Of a stretch of 16,767 nt of DNA, positions 1 to 7,816 are shown piece after piece. A program made the position numbers and the translations under genes. Source of the DNA: Hydrogenothermaceae bacterium (GTDB taxonomy: Bacteria; Aquificota; Aquificia; Aquificales; Hydrogenothermaceae); the NCBI GenBank assembly GCA_015490675.1, contig WFXI01000170.1:1-16767 (forward strand), given 5' to 3'. The notes under the pieces were generated by a model that did no database searches, was not told the origin of the DNA, and saw only the letters and a list, made by a program, of their open reading frames with translations. Every line of letters begins with the position of its first letter. Positions within the stretch are counted from its first letter, which is position 1.

Positions 1-262
1 TCTCATAGTTTATCTCATACTTTTTAAAAACTGGGTCAACAAGTTTATATTCATAAACAAATGGTCTTAAAGAAAAATGCCCATTTTTATCTATAAAATG
101 TATTTGTGTCGGTGGATGATAAGGTGTATCTCTATGTTGTAAATCGTAAGGGTATGGTGAGATAAAATCTGCAAAAATTGCTAAAAAATATAGTATTCCA
201 AGTATATATAAAGAAAGGTAAGCTAATCTGTTTTTCTTTATATAGTATAAGACTTCTTTCAT
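1..262 (-). CDS. Peptide ABC transporter permease, OppC/DppC type (N-terminal part, cut by the window edge)
   Basis: This is the first 87 residues of a protein that continues past the left edge. A short basic cytoplasmic start (MKEVLYYIKKNR) is followed by one membrane helix at about residues 13-32 (LAYLSLYILGILYFLAIFAD). After it comes FISPYPYDLQHRD and a segment with PPTQIHF, DKNGHF and RPFVY. That arrangement is characteristic of the OppC/DppC/YejE permeases of dipeptide and oligopeptide ABC importers, where the first helix leads into a periplasmic segment before the transport core. The core and the ATPase-contact loop are outside the window. The ATG overlaps the stop of the upstream small protein by one base (TAATG), so the two are probably translated together. 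Family call is firm; the substrate is unknown. Confidence 0.8.
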   Translation of the reverse strand, partial: MKEVLYYIKKNRLAYLSLYILGILYFLAIFADFISPYPYDLQHRDTPYHPPTQIHFIDKNGHFSLRPFVYEYKLVDPVFKKYEINYE

Positions 263-660
263 TATTTAAAATATTTCCCTAGCAAATACCCAAATTTATG
301 CTCTGTTTCTTTAATTAAAGCCTCTATTAGCTCATCAGGGGTTTTTGCATCATAAGGATAGTCTATATAGACCTCTATTACTTCTCCATTGAAAAAGTCA
401 TAAATAGCTTTTGTTATAAATTCTACTCCTTGTTTTGTAGCTCCTGGCAAAATTAAAAATAAATTTCCATCTTTTTCTGCAAATAAATCTGTGCTTCTTA
501 AAGCTTCTTTAATTACTTCCTTTAGTTTAGGAAATAGTTCCTGTTTTTCTGGTCTTAAAAATACTAAGCAAAACTCATCAGGGCATTGAAATCTCTTAAT
601 AAAATGGTAATGGTGCTCTACAAGTGGTTTAAAATCTTCAAAAAGAATTTCCACAGACAT
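262..660 (-). CDS. Small protein resembling a degenerate, shortened GGDEF domain
   Basis: This is a 132-residue soluble protein with no signal peptide or membrane helix. I do not recognise a named family, but its order of elements follows a GGDEF domain: a strand-like FCLVFLRP, a helix (LKEVIKEAL), RSTDLFAEKDGNLFLILPGA where GGDEF proteins have R-x-S-D-L-x-A-R-x-GGDEF-F-x-x-x-x-P, then a helix, then YPYDAKTPDELIEAL, like the YP-x-DA-x-TP-x-EL-L segment after the active site. The metal/GTP-binding first half (D-x-D, N-D-x-x-GH) is missing and GGDEF is replaced by KDGNL, so diguanylate cyclase activity is not expected. A strong GAGGGGG ribosome site sits about 7 nt before the ATG. It is coupled by TAATG to the permease gene and diverges from a complete GGDEF/EAL gene. 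The role is unknown; GGDEF homology is inferred from the sequence pattern only. Confidence 0.72.
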   Translation of the reverse strand: MSVEILFEDFKPLVEHHYHFIKRFQCPDEFCLVFLRPEKQELFPKLKEVIKEALRSTDLFAEKDGNLFLILPGATKQGVEFITKAIYDFFNGEVIEVYIDYPYDAKTPDELIEALIKETEHKFGYLLGKYFK

Positions 661-664
661 AATA

Positions 665-693
665 TTGTCCCCCTCAAAAAAACATCATACAAT
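665..693 (+). promoter_or_regulatory. Candidate sigma-70 promoter for the GGDEF/EAL gene
   Basis: TTGTCC (665-670) lies 17 nt before TACAAT (688-693). The -10 matches the consensus at 5 of 6 positions and the -35 at 4 of 6, with ideal spacing. Transcription would start near 700, leaving a leader of about 60 nt before the ATG at 760. The -35 box overlaps the leader of the divergent gene. The region is very AT-rich, so chance matches are likely. Confidence 0.4.
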
Positions 694-694
694 T

Positions 695-723
695 ATCATA
701 AAAATATATAAAAATATAAGCAA
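695..723 (-). promoter_or_regulatory. Candidate sigma-70 promoter for the leftward small-protein/permease pair
   Basis: On the minus strand TTGCTT (723-718) lies 17 nt before TATGAT (700-695), a 5-of-6 match to the -10 consensus. Transcription would start near 688, about 28 nt before the ATG at 660. Its -10 is one base from the -10 of the opposing rightward candidate, so the two would compete. The -35 is weak. Confidence 0.35.
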
Positions 724-759
724 CAATTATTATAGTCTAAAAAAGAAGTTAGGTTTTTT

Positions 760-3426
760 ATGGATAAAGTTTCTTTACAGAAAAAGCTACTACTTACTTT
801 TGCATCTGCTTTTATACTGGCGACAATTTTTATATTTATTTCTTTTAGAGAAAATGTTGTTACTAGTTTTGAAAAAATAGAAGAAATCTTTCTAGACGCT
901 GAAATTGAAAGCTTTTTAGAAAAGCTTAATATGCATAAAGACCATTTAAATGATTTAGCTACTGACTGGGCAAATTCTGAGACTATTGAAGAGCTTAAAA
1001 AAAAAGTTGAAGTTGAAACTTTAAAACTTTTTGATGCAGATGGAATAATTGTTGCAGACAAAAAAGGAAATTTAATAGTTGAAAAAGTTTTTCCTATATA
1101 TAAAGATTTAATTTATCCACTGGTTAAAAATTTAGACCTAGAAAATTTATCTGAAAGTCCTGTTTTCCTGAAAATTAAAGACAAAAATTTAGTAGTTGCA
1201 GTAAAGAAAATATCTAATTCTAATAATTATTTAATCATATTCAAAGTTTTAACTTCTGCATTTTTAGATAATTTAGATGATAGTTATTTACTTGTAATTA
1301 AATCTTCTGGAAAGAATATAATAAACTCTAAAGTTTATAAATCTAAAATTATAGAAGGTTATTTAATTAAATATTACAATATAAGTTCTCTAGATACTGC
1401 TATACAAATTTTTACACCTGATATAAAAGGAAACTATATATTACTTTCTACAGTCCTTGCACACAGGCTTATAAAAGAACATATAACAGAGGTTATTCTC
1501 TCTTTTATTGCTATTATTTTTATTCTTTTCTTGATACTTGGAGCTTATACAAGTTTTGTTATCCATAAAACTGTAATAGAACCAATAAGAACTATAAATA
1601 ATTTCTTAAATAAAGCCATAGAAGAAAAAAACTTTACTGCTTTAATCAAGGATAATTTTCCTGCTTATGAGTTTGAAAGTTTAAAAGAAAAAATAAATTT
1701 ACTTTTTTTAACAATTCAAGAACAAATCTCTAAAATTAAAGAGCAAGAAGAACTATTTAGAACTATTTCAGAAAATTTACCTGCAGTAATTTACCTTTAT
1801 GATAAGCGATTTATATATGTAAGTTCAAAAATAAGGGATATTCTAGAAATAGACCCAGAAGATTTTTTAGGTAAACCTGTAGAAGAGTTTTTAAAGTATG
1901 TAGAACCTGAAGGAATAACTAAAGAAGAGATAATTGAAGCTGTAAAAAGAAGGTTATCTGGATTACGATTTGCAAATAGATTTTTCTTTAAATTTAAAAC
2001 TAAGTCTGGTAAAGAGAAATACTTGATGGTAATTGCAAATACAGTGTTCATAAACAACAAGCCTTACGGTCTTGGAATGGTGTTTGATTTAACTGACAGA
2101 AAATTGCTTGAGAAACAACTTGAAGAACAAGCATTAACAGATAGCTTAACAGGTTTATACAACAGAACAGGTTTCCTTAAAGAGTTAGAGCGACTTGTAA
2201 GTTTATCATCTAGAGAAAATAGAAAGTTTTTTGTTTTACTAATGGATTTAAATAAGTTTAAATATATCAATGACCAATATGGACACGATACAGGAGATAA
2301 ATTTCTTCAAGAAATTGGAGAAAGACTAAAGAAAATCTTCAGAAAATCTGATTTAGTTGCAAGACTTGGAGGAGATGAATTTGCCATTGTGATTTCTTCT
2401 TTTAAAAAAGAAGAAGATATTATTTTTATTCTTCAAAAGTTAATTTCAACCCTAGAGCAACCCATAGACCTAGACAGTATATACTTTAGACCAACTGCAA
2501 GTATAGGAATAGCAGAATTTCCTAGAGATGGAATGGACTGTCAATCTCTTTTAAAACGGGCAGATATTGCAATGTATAAAGCAAAAGAGTTATCAAAATC
2601 TTCAGGTCATAGTGAGTTTGTATTCTTCTCCGAAGAATTAGAAGCAAATATAAAAAGAAAAGTAGAAATGGAAAATGAGCTTGAAAGGGTTTTATTCGAA
2701 GATAATGATGAACTACAGGTATTTTATCAACCTATAGTTGATAAAGATTTAAATATTGTTAAACTGGAAGCTCTTATTAGATGGAACTCTAGTAAATTTG
2801 GTTTTGTTTCCCCTGCAGAGTTTGTTCCTTTAGCAGAAGAAACAGGTTTAATTACTAAGCTTACAGACTTTGTCTTTAAAAAAGTTAAATTATTTTTAGA
2901 AGAAACTGACAAAAACATAAAAGTATCTGTAAATGTATCTCCTTTAGACATAGTAGATGATTACTTTATAGACAGATTAACTTTTATTTTTGGTAATGAT
3001 ACAAAAAGACTTAACCTAGAAATTACTGAAAATGTCTTTTTAGAAGATAATGAAAAAGTAAAAAGCACATTGAGTAAAGTTAAGGAATTAGGGATAGAAA
3101 TATCTCTAGATGATTTTGGAACAGGGTATTCATCTTTAACATATCTTAGAAAATTTCCTATAGACATCCTAAAAATAGATAAAAGCTTTATAGACAACAT
3201 TGTTAAAAATAAAGAAGACATTAATGTTTTAGATGCAATTATAAAAATAGCCAAAACAATGAATATGAAAACTGTAGTTGAAGGAGTAGAAACACTATCT
3301 CAATTTTATGTTCTGCAATATATGGAAGTTGACCTGTTTCAAGGATACTTATTCTCTAAGCCTTTACCAGCAGAAGAAGTAAAAAATCTTATAGAAAAAG
3401 GTAAAATAGTCATAGATGGAATTTAA
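760..3426 (+). CDS. Membrane-bound cyclic-di-GMP protein: CHASE4-like sensor, HAMP, PAS, GGDEF and EAL domains
   Basis: This 888-residue protein should sense an outside signal and make or break cyclic-di-GMP. A first membrane helix (about 9-28) and a second (about 243-268) bracket a periplasmic domain that starts like CHASE4 (HKDHLNDLATDWA at 59-71). A HAMP-like linker (about 269-325) and a PAS domain (about 330-450) follow. The GGDEF domain (about 455-615) has an intact GGDEF at 537-541 and an RxxD product-inhibition site (R528, D531) five residues before it. The EAL domain (about 630-880) has EAL at 670-672, N725, E754, DDFGTGYSS from 784, K805 and EGVET from 841, the expected metal and catalytic residues. 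Both halves therefore look catalytically able; which one dominates cannot be read from sequence. No close ribosome site is seen before the ATG. Its 3' end overlaps fetB by 11 nt. Confidence 0.95.
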   Translation: MDKVSLQKKLLLTFASAFILATIFIFISFRENVVTSFEKIEEIFLDAEIESFLEKLNMHKDHLNDLATDWANSETIEELKKKVEVETLKLFDADGIIVADKKGNLIVEKVFPIYKDLIYPLVKNLDLENLSESPVFLKIKDKNLVVAVKKISNSNNYLIIFKVLTSAFLDNLDDSYLLVIKSSGKNIINSKVYKSKIIEGYLIKYYNISSLDTAIQIFTPDIKGNYILLSTVLAHRLIKEHITEVILSFIAIIFILFLILGAYTSFVIHKTVIEPIRTINNFLNKAIEEKNFTALIKDNFPAYEFESLKEKINLLFLTIQEQISKIKEQEELFRTISENLPAVIYLYDKRFIYVSSKIRDILEIDPEDFLGKPVEEFLKYVEPEGITKEEIIEAVKRRLSGLRFANRFFFKFKTKSGKEKYLMVIANTVFINNKPYGLGMVFDLTDRKLLEKQLEEQALTDSLTGLYNRTGFLKELERLVSLSSRENRKFFVLLMDLNKFKYINDQYGHDTGDKFLQEIGERLKKIFRKSDLVARLGGDEFAIVISSFKKEEDIIFILQKLISTLEQPIDLDSIYFRPTASIGIAEFPRDGMDCQSLLKRADIAMYKAKELSKSSGHSEFVFFSEELEANIKRKVEMENELERVLFEDNDELQVFYQPIVDKDLNIVKLEALIRWNSSKFGFVSPAEFVPLAEETGLITKLTDFVFKKVKLFLEETDKNIKVSVNVSPLDIVDDYFIDRLTFIFGNDTKRLNLEITENVFLEDNEKVKSTLSKVKELGIEISLDDFGTGYSSLTYLRKFPIDILKIDKSFIDNIVKNKEDINVLDAIIKIAKTMNMKTVVEGVETLSQFYVLQYMEVDLFQGYLFSKPLPAEEVKNLIEKGKIVIDGI

Positions 3427-4162
3427 ATTCTTACTCTCATACATATTAATTCTGATTGCCCTTTACTATTCTTTTAAAGAAAAGCTAGGAGTAGAAAAAG
3501 ATTTAGTCTATTCATCTATAAGAGCTTTTATTCAACTTTTAATTCTTGGATACCTTTTACATTATATATTTAAGATAGAAAACCCTATAGGCTTAATTTT
3601 AATATTATGCTTTATGGTTTTGTTTGCAGGCTGGACTGCCCAAAAAAGAGTTAATTTAGTAGAAAAAGGTTATATAAAGGCCACTATATCCATAGGACTG
3701 TCTTCATTTTTGGTTTTGTTTTCTTTAATAGCAATAAATGTGATTACATTTAAGCCAAATGAGATTATTCCAGTTGGAGGAATGATTATAGGAAACTCTT
3801 TAAATGTATATACATTAACAGTAGATAGATTTAAAGGAGAAATTAAAAGTAAAATAGATATTATTGAAAATATTGTTGCTCTTGGTGCTACATTGAAGCA
3901 GGCACTTTATATTATGAAAAAGCAAAGTGTAAAATCTGCATTAATACCAACTATAAATAGTCTTCAAACAGTAGGAATAATACATATTCCAGGAATAACA
4001 ACAGGTATGCTTTTGGCAGGAGCAAAACCTTTAGAAGCAGTTTCTTATCAGCTTGTAATTATGTATATGATGGTAGCAGTTGCCTTATGGACAGCAGTTA
4101 TAACTATAAATTTTACATATCAGGAAATCTTTAAAACAGCTGTTTCAAAGAATGAGGGCTAA
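3416..4162 (+). CDS. fetB: FetB/UPF0014-type metal transporter permease
   Basis: This is a 248-residue, very hydrophobic protein with about seven membrane helices. Family hallmarks are visible: RAFIQLLILGYLL near residue 36, IPVGGMIIGNSLN at about 117-129, ALGATLKQA at about 155-163, and ALIPTINSLQTVGIIHIPG followed by TTGMLLAGAKPLEAVSYQ at about 175-210. In Escherichia coli FetB is the membrane part of the FetAB iron exporter, with the ATPase FetA encoded beside it. No ATPase gene is next to this one, so it either pairs with an ATPase encoded elsewhere or works differently; the symbol marks the family, not a proven iron substrate. The ATG lies inside the end of the GGDEF/EAL gene (11-nt overlap) with only a weak, distant AAAGGT upstream, so translational coupling is likely. 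Confidence 0.88.
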   Translation: MEFKFLLSYILILIALYYSFKEKLGVEKDLVYSSIRAFIQLLILGYLLHYIFKIENPIGLILILCFMVLFAGWTAQKRVNLVEKGYIKATISIGLSSFLVLFSLIAINVITFKPNEIIPVGGMIIGNSLNVYTLTVDRFKGEIKSKIDIIENIVALGATLKQALYIMKKQSVKSALIPTINSLQTVGIIHIPGITTGMLLAGAKPLEAVSYQLVIMYMMVAVALWTAVITINFTYQEIFKTAVSKNEG

Positions 4163-5326
4163 ATGTATCACATAATTTATTTATTCTTGTTTTTAATATT
4201 AGCTCCTATTTTAAAAATAAAAGCAATTAGAAAAAAACAAGATTTCTCATTTTTAGAAAGATTTGTTTTATACAAGGACAGTTTAGAAAACTGTGTGTGG
4301 CTACACTGTGCAAGTGTTGGAGAGTTAAATACTGCAAAGCCTGTTTATAAATATCTAAAAAATAAAGGTTTTAACATAGTTATAACAGTATCTTCACCTA
4401 GAGGAAAACAATATGCAAAAAAAATTTATTCAGATGCAACTATAAGGGAAGTTCCTTTTGATTTTGTGTTTTCTGTTAGAAGATTTTTAAGGATTTATAG
4501 ACCAAAAGCTTTAATAATTTTAGAAGAAGAGCTATGGTATAACTTAATTAGAATTTCTTCCCTTGAAGTACCTGTTTATTTATTTAATGGAAGGATTTCT
4601 CCAAAATCTTTTAAAATTTATAAATTTTTCAAAGGTTTTTATAAAAAAATATTAAAAAGTTTTACGCTAATAGCCTGCCGTTCAAAAGAAGATGAGGACA
4701 GATTTAAATATATATGCCCTAACTGTAAAATTATTACCTGTGGAGATTTAAAATATATATCTTCTTTAGATAAAAAAGAAGTAAAAATAGAATTTCCTAA
4801 TAAAAAAATTATAGTCGCAGGTAGCACATATAAAATAGAAGAAGAACTTCTATTAAAAGTATTAAAAAAGCTTTCAGATTATATCCTAGTTTTGGCACCA
4901 AGACACATAGAAAGAATGGAAGAAACAAAGAGGATAGTAAAAAATTTTGGATACAAATATGAAACTTTTTCTAAAACAAAAACTGTAAGTGAAGATACAA
5001 AGGTTTATTTAATCGACACTTTAGGGGTTTTATCATCTATTTATAAATATGCAAACATAGCTTTTATCGGAGGAACAATAGAAAACATAGGAGGGCACAA
5101 TCCTTTAGAAGCACTTTTAGAAGAAATTCCTATAATTGTAGGTAAAAATAACTATAAAATACAGCCAATTTTAAAAGATTTTAAAGATTTTGTTTTTATG
5201 GTAAGTGATGAGGAAGATATAATAAAAGCAATAAAAGAAGCAGAGAATAAAAAACTCTCTTTCAACATAAAAGAAAAAATTCAAAAAATTAAAAACTGCT
5301 ATGAAAATGTGTTAGACAAAATCTAA
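4163..5326 (+). CDS. waaA: Kdo transferase of lipid A biosynthesis (GT30)
   Basis: WaaA (KdtA) adds Kdo sugars from CMP-Kdo to the lipid A precursor at the cytoplasmic face of the inner membrane, so the organism makes LPS. The 387-residue protein starts with a hydrophobic membrane anchor (about 2-18). The acceptor half has WLHCASVGE, whose Glu54 corresponds to the catalytic base, and EEELW (121-125) at the second conserved acidic site. The donor half has AGSTYKIEEE, LAPRHIER and GGTIENIGGHNPLEA, the CMP-Kdo-binding signature of GT30 enzymes. It is compact, as thermophile WaaA proteins are. The ATG follows the fetB stop with no gap, and the ribosome site GAGGG lies inside fetB. The stop codon overlaps the stop of the convergent minus-strand gene. 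Confidence 0.95.
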   Translation: MYHIIYLFLFLILAPILKIKAIRKKQDFSFLERFVLYKDSLENCVWLHCASVGELNTAKPVYKYLKNKGFNIVITVSSPRGKQYAKKIYSDATIREVPFDFVFSVRRFLRIYRPKALIILEEELWYNLIRISSLEVPVYLFNGRISPKSFKIYKFFKGFYKKILKSFTLIACRSKEDEDRFKYICPNCKIITCGDLKYISSLDKKEVKIEFPNKKIIVAGSTYKIEEELLLKVLKKLSDYILVLAPRHIERMEETKRIVKNFGYKYETFSKTKTVSEDTKVYLIDTLGVLSSIYKYANIAFIGGTIENIGGHNPLEALLEEIPIIVGKNNYKIQPILKDFKDFVFMVSDEEDIIKAIKEAENKKLSFNIKEKIQKIKNCYENVLDKI

Positions 5327-6270
5327 TCTTTTAGCTTGTTTTTAAGGAATTTGTATAATATTAGCAAACTAATAGCGTTAAAAATATATAATATGGTTCC
5401 AAGTCCACCAAAAAAGGTAAGTATAAGTCCAATTATTCCTACCCATTGTCTTGGAGTATACGAAAGTTTTGAAGCTATAAATAATAAAATTAGCCCAGCT
5501 ATAAACAAAAATACTCCAGATGGTATTCCTAAATCAGGTTTATGTGGTGTCAATAAAAACTCTTCATCTACTTTATAAAAATCTCTTTCTAATTTTAGAG
5601 CCTGTCCTATTTCATTACCAAAAAGTTCAGTTTCTAAAATTTCTCCATTTTTTAGTTCAATTTTTAAGAACCATTTTGTATGCATATACATTCCATTTGT
5701 GTAATTTTTCACGCCTGTTAAATTAACATCTTTAATATCACTAATGTTGTATACTTTTCCTTTGAATATAAAGATTTTATCCTCTGGTCTGTAAGAAAAG
5801 TTTATATTTTTTTCTATTTTTTGAAGCTCTACATTTTTATGTATCAACTTAAACTTTGATAATATAGAAATTAAATTTATAAGTTCATCTTTTGTAAACA
5901 AAATTTCATCTTCGTTTAATATAGGTTGATTGTATTTTCTATCTGTTATTCGGATTTTAAAGAAAGGGAACCTTGACTTAATATCTAAATCTAACTGATT
6001 TCCATTTACTTCTATCTTTTTATCACAACATATAAATGCTAATTTTCCATTTTCATCTCTTAAAATAATTTCCTGTTTATTTAAAAATTTAACTTTCATC
6101 CTGATGATTAAGAAAATCAAAATAAGTTCAAAGAAAATAGATATAAAAACTCCAATAGAATTGTTTAAAGAAAAAACAAACAAAATTAAACCTACTACAG
6201 CTAATATATATATCAGCCACAAAATATGTTTTTTTGAAGATATTACTATATTATATTCCCTTTTCTCCAA
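5323..6270 (-). CDS. Unrecognised membrane protein with paired helices at both ends
   Basis: I do not recognise this protein. From a TTG at 6270 it has 315 residues. Two helices (about 15-34 and 39-57) are followed by a largely beta-rich soluble domain of about 190 residues, containing a CC pair near 81, and then by hydrophobic helices at about 251-268 and 276-310, ending in a basic tail (YKFLKNKLKD). No catalytic motif or signal peptide is evident. I chose TTG 6270 because GGAGG lies 5 nt upstream (6276-6280); another in-frame TTG at 6294 would add 8 residues but has a poorer ribosome site 12 nt away. Either start lies inside the 3' end of hyuB, so the two are probably coupled. The stop (TAG) overlaps the waaA stop on the other strand. 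It looks like the last gene of the three-gene leftward unit. Confidence 0.7.
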   Translation of the reverse strand: MEKREYNIVISSKKHILWLIYILAVVGLILFVFSLNNSIGVFISIFFELILIFLIIRMKVKFLNKQEIILRDENGKLAFICCDKKIEVNGNQLDLDIKSRFPFFKIRITDRKYNQPILNEDEILFTKDELINLISILSKFKLIHKNVELQKIEKNINFSYRPEDKIFIFKGKVYNISDIKDVNLTGVKNYTNGMYMHTKWFLKIELKNGEILETELFGNEIGQALKLERDFYKVDEEFLLTPHKPDLGIPSGVFLFIAGLILLFIASKLSYTPRQWVGIIGLILTFFGGLGTILYIFNAISLLILYKFLKNKLKD

Positions 6271-7816
6271 ATCCCCCTCCACCTGGAGTTTCAATTATAA
6301 GCTTGTCTCCTTTTGATAATTTTTCTTGGAATTTTCCTTCTTTTATTAGTTTTTTTCCATTTTTTATAACTATATTATTTCCTGTTAGAGCAGGTTTACC
6401 ACCAAAAAGCCCATAAGGAGGAATTTTTCTTCTTTCTGATATTACAGTAACTTCAACATCTGTTAAAAATTCATATTCTCTAATAATTCCATCCCCGCCT
6501 TTATGAAGTCCATCTCCTCCAGAGTTTTTTCTAATTTTATATGCAGTAATTAAAAATGGAAACTCAAATTCTAAAGCTTCCACAGGTGTATTTAATGTGT
6601 TTGTCATATGAGATTGAACTGCACTTTCACCGTCAGTATTAGCAGATGCACCCATTCCTCCACCAATTGTTTCATAATAAGTAAATTGTTGGTTTGTTTT
6701 AGGGTTTATTCCACCGATTGTTATGTTATTCATAGTCCCTTGGCTAGCAGATGCAACTTTATCAGGGATAGCTTCAGCTAAAGCACCAAGCAAAACATCT
6801 ACAATTCTTTGTGAAGTTTCAACATTTCCAGCAGAAACAGCAGAAGGAAAGGTAGCATCAACTATTGTCCCTTTTTTAGTGATAATCTCAATAGGTCTTA
6901 ATGCACCTGCATTCGTTGGAATATATTCTTCTATCAAGCTTCTAAACACATAAAATACAGCAGAAACAGTAATAGCTCTTACAGCATTTACACTTCCCTT
7001 TGTTTGTTTGTCACTTTTTGAAAAATCTACTACAACTTTATCTTTATTTATAGTTATATCAACACTAATTTTTATATCTTTATTCCCTAAGCCATCATCT
7101 TCTATATAATCTGCAAATGAGTATTTACCATCTGGAATACTTTGTATAAAGTTTTTCATTATTGTTTCTGTATAGTCTAAAAGTGCATTACTATAAAAAA
7201 GAACTTTTTCCTTTCCATATTTTTCTATAAGTTCATTTAGTCTTAAAATTCCAGTTTTATTTGCAGAAATCTGAGCTAAAAAATCACCTTCCCTTTCTTC
7301 TGGAGTTCTGGTGTTATTTTTTATAAAGTTTAAAATCTCTTCATCTATTTCCCAATTTTTAACTAACTTAATAGGTGGAATAATTAAACCTTCTTGAAAA
7401 ATGCTTTCTGCTATTGGCATAGAACCAGCAGAAACTCCACCTATATCAGCGTGGTGAGCCCTATTTGCCACATAAAATAAAAGTTCTCCTTTGTAAAAAA
7501 CAGGAGCAACAATTGTAATATCAGGAAGGTGTGTTCCTCCTTTAAACGGGTCATTTAAAATAACCATATCTCCTTCTTGAAACTCTACATTTTCTATAGC
7601 AGATTTAACAGACATAGGCATTGAACCAAGATGAACAGGAATATGTGCTGCCTGAGCTATTAGATTTCCATCTTTGTCAAACATTGCACAGGAAAAATCT
7701 TTTCTTTCTTTTATATTAGAAGAAAACGAACTTCTTTGAAGAATTACCCCCATTTCTTCTGCAATGGAAGAAAATCTATTTTTAAAAACCTCCAGTAAAA
7801 TTGGATTTACTTCCAT
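6251..7816 (-). CDS. hyuB: Hydantoinase B/oxoprolinase family protein (HyuB-type)
   Basis: This 521-residue protein belongs to the hydantoinase_B family: subunits of ATP-dependent N-methylhydantoinases, acetone carboxylases and 5-oxoprolinases that open cyclic amides or carboxylate small substrates. Visible family signatures are RSSFSSNIKERKDFSCAMFD (about 28-47), AQAAHIPVHLGSMP, NDPFKGGTHLPDI (88-100), ANRAHHADIGG (117-127), GSMPIAESIFQEG, and glycine-rich GGMGA, GGDGLHKGGDG and TPGGGGFGEKG near the end. Length is normal and the frame is intact. I chose ATG 7816 over a TTG one codon earlier because TGATG couples it to the upstream stop and GGAGAG lies 6 nt away. The usual partner HyuA is not adjacent, and the upstream neighbour is a GH114-type lipoprotein. 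The substrate cannot be told; the symbol denotes family only. Confidence 0.9.
   Translation of the reverse strand: MEVNPILLEVFKNRFSSIAEEMGVILQRSSFSSNIKERKDFSCAMFDKDGNLIAQAAHIPVHLGSMPMSVKSAIENVEFQEGDMVILNDPFKGGTHLPDITIVAPVFYKGELLFYVANRAHHADIGGVSAGSMPIAESIFQEGLIIPPIKLVKNWEIDEEILNFIKNNTRTPEEREGDFLAQISANKTGILRLNELIEKYGKEKVLFYSNALLDYTETIMKNFIQSIPDGKYSFADYIEDDGLGNKDIKISVDITINKDKVVVDFSKSDKQTKGSVNAVRAITVSAVFYVFRSLIEEYIPTNAGALRPIEIITKKGTIVDATFPSAVSAGNVETSQRIVDVLLGALAEAIPDKVASASQGTMNNITIGGINPKTNQQFTYYETIGGGMGASANTDGESAVQSHMTNTLNTPVEALEFEFPFLITAYKIRKNSGGDGLHKGGDGIIREYEFLTDVEVTVISERRKIPPYGLFGGKPALTGNNIVIKNGKKLIKEGKFQEKLSKGDKLIIETPGGGGFGEKGI
6276..6280 (-). promoter_or_regulatory. Ribosome binding site selecting TTG 6270
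   Basis: GGAGG, continuing into a G run to 6273, lies 5 nt before the TTG at 6270 and inside the PGGGGFG-coding end of hyuB. It favours this TTG over the one at 6294. The same G run also encodes conserved glycines of HyuB, so its presence is not purely a translation signal. Confidence 0.45.
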
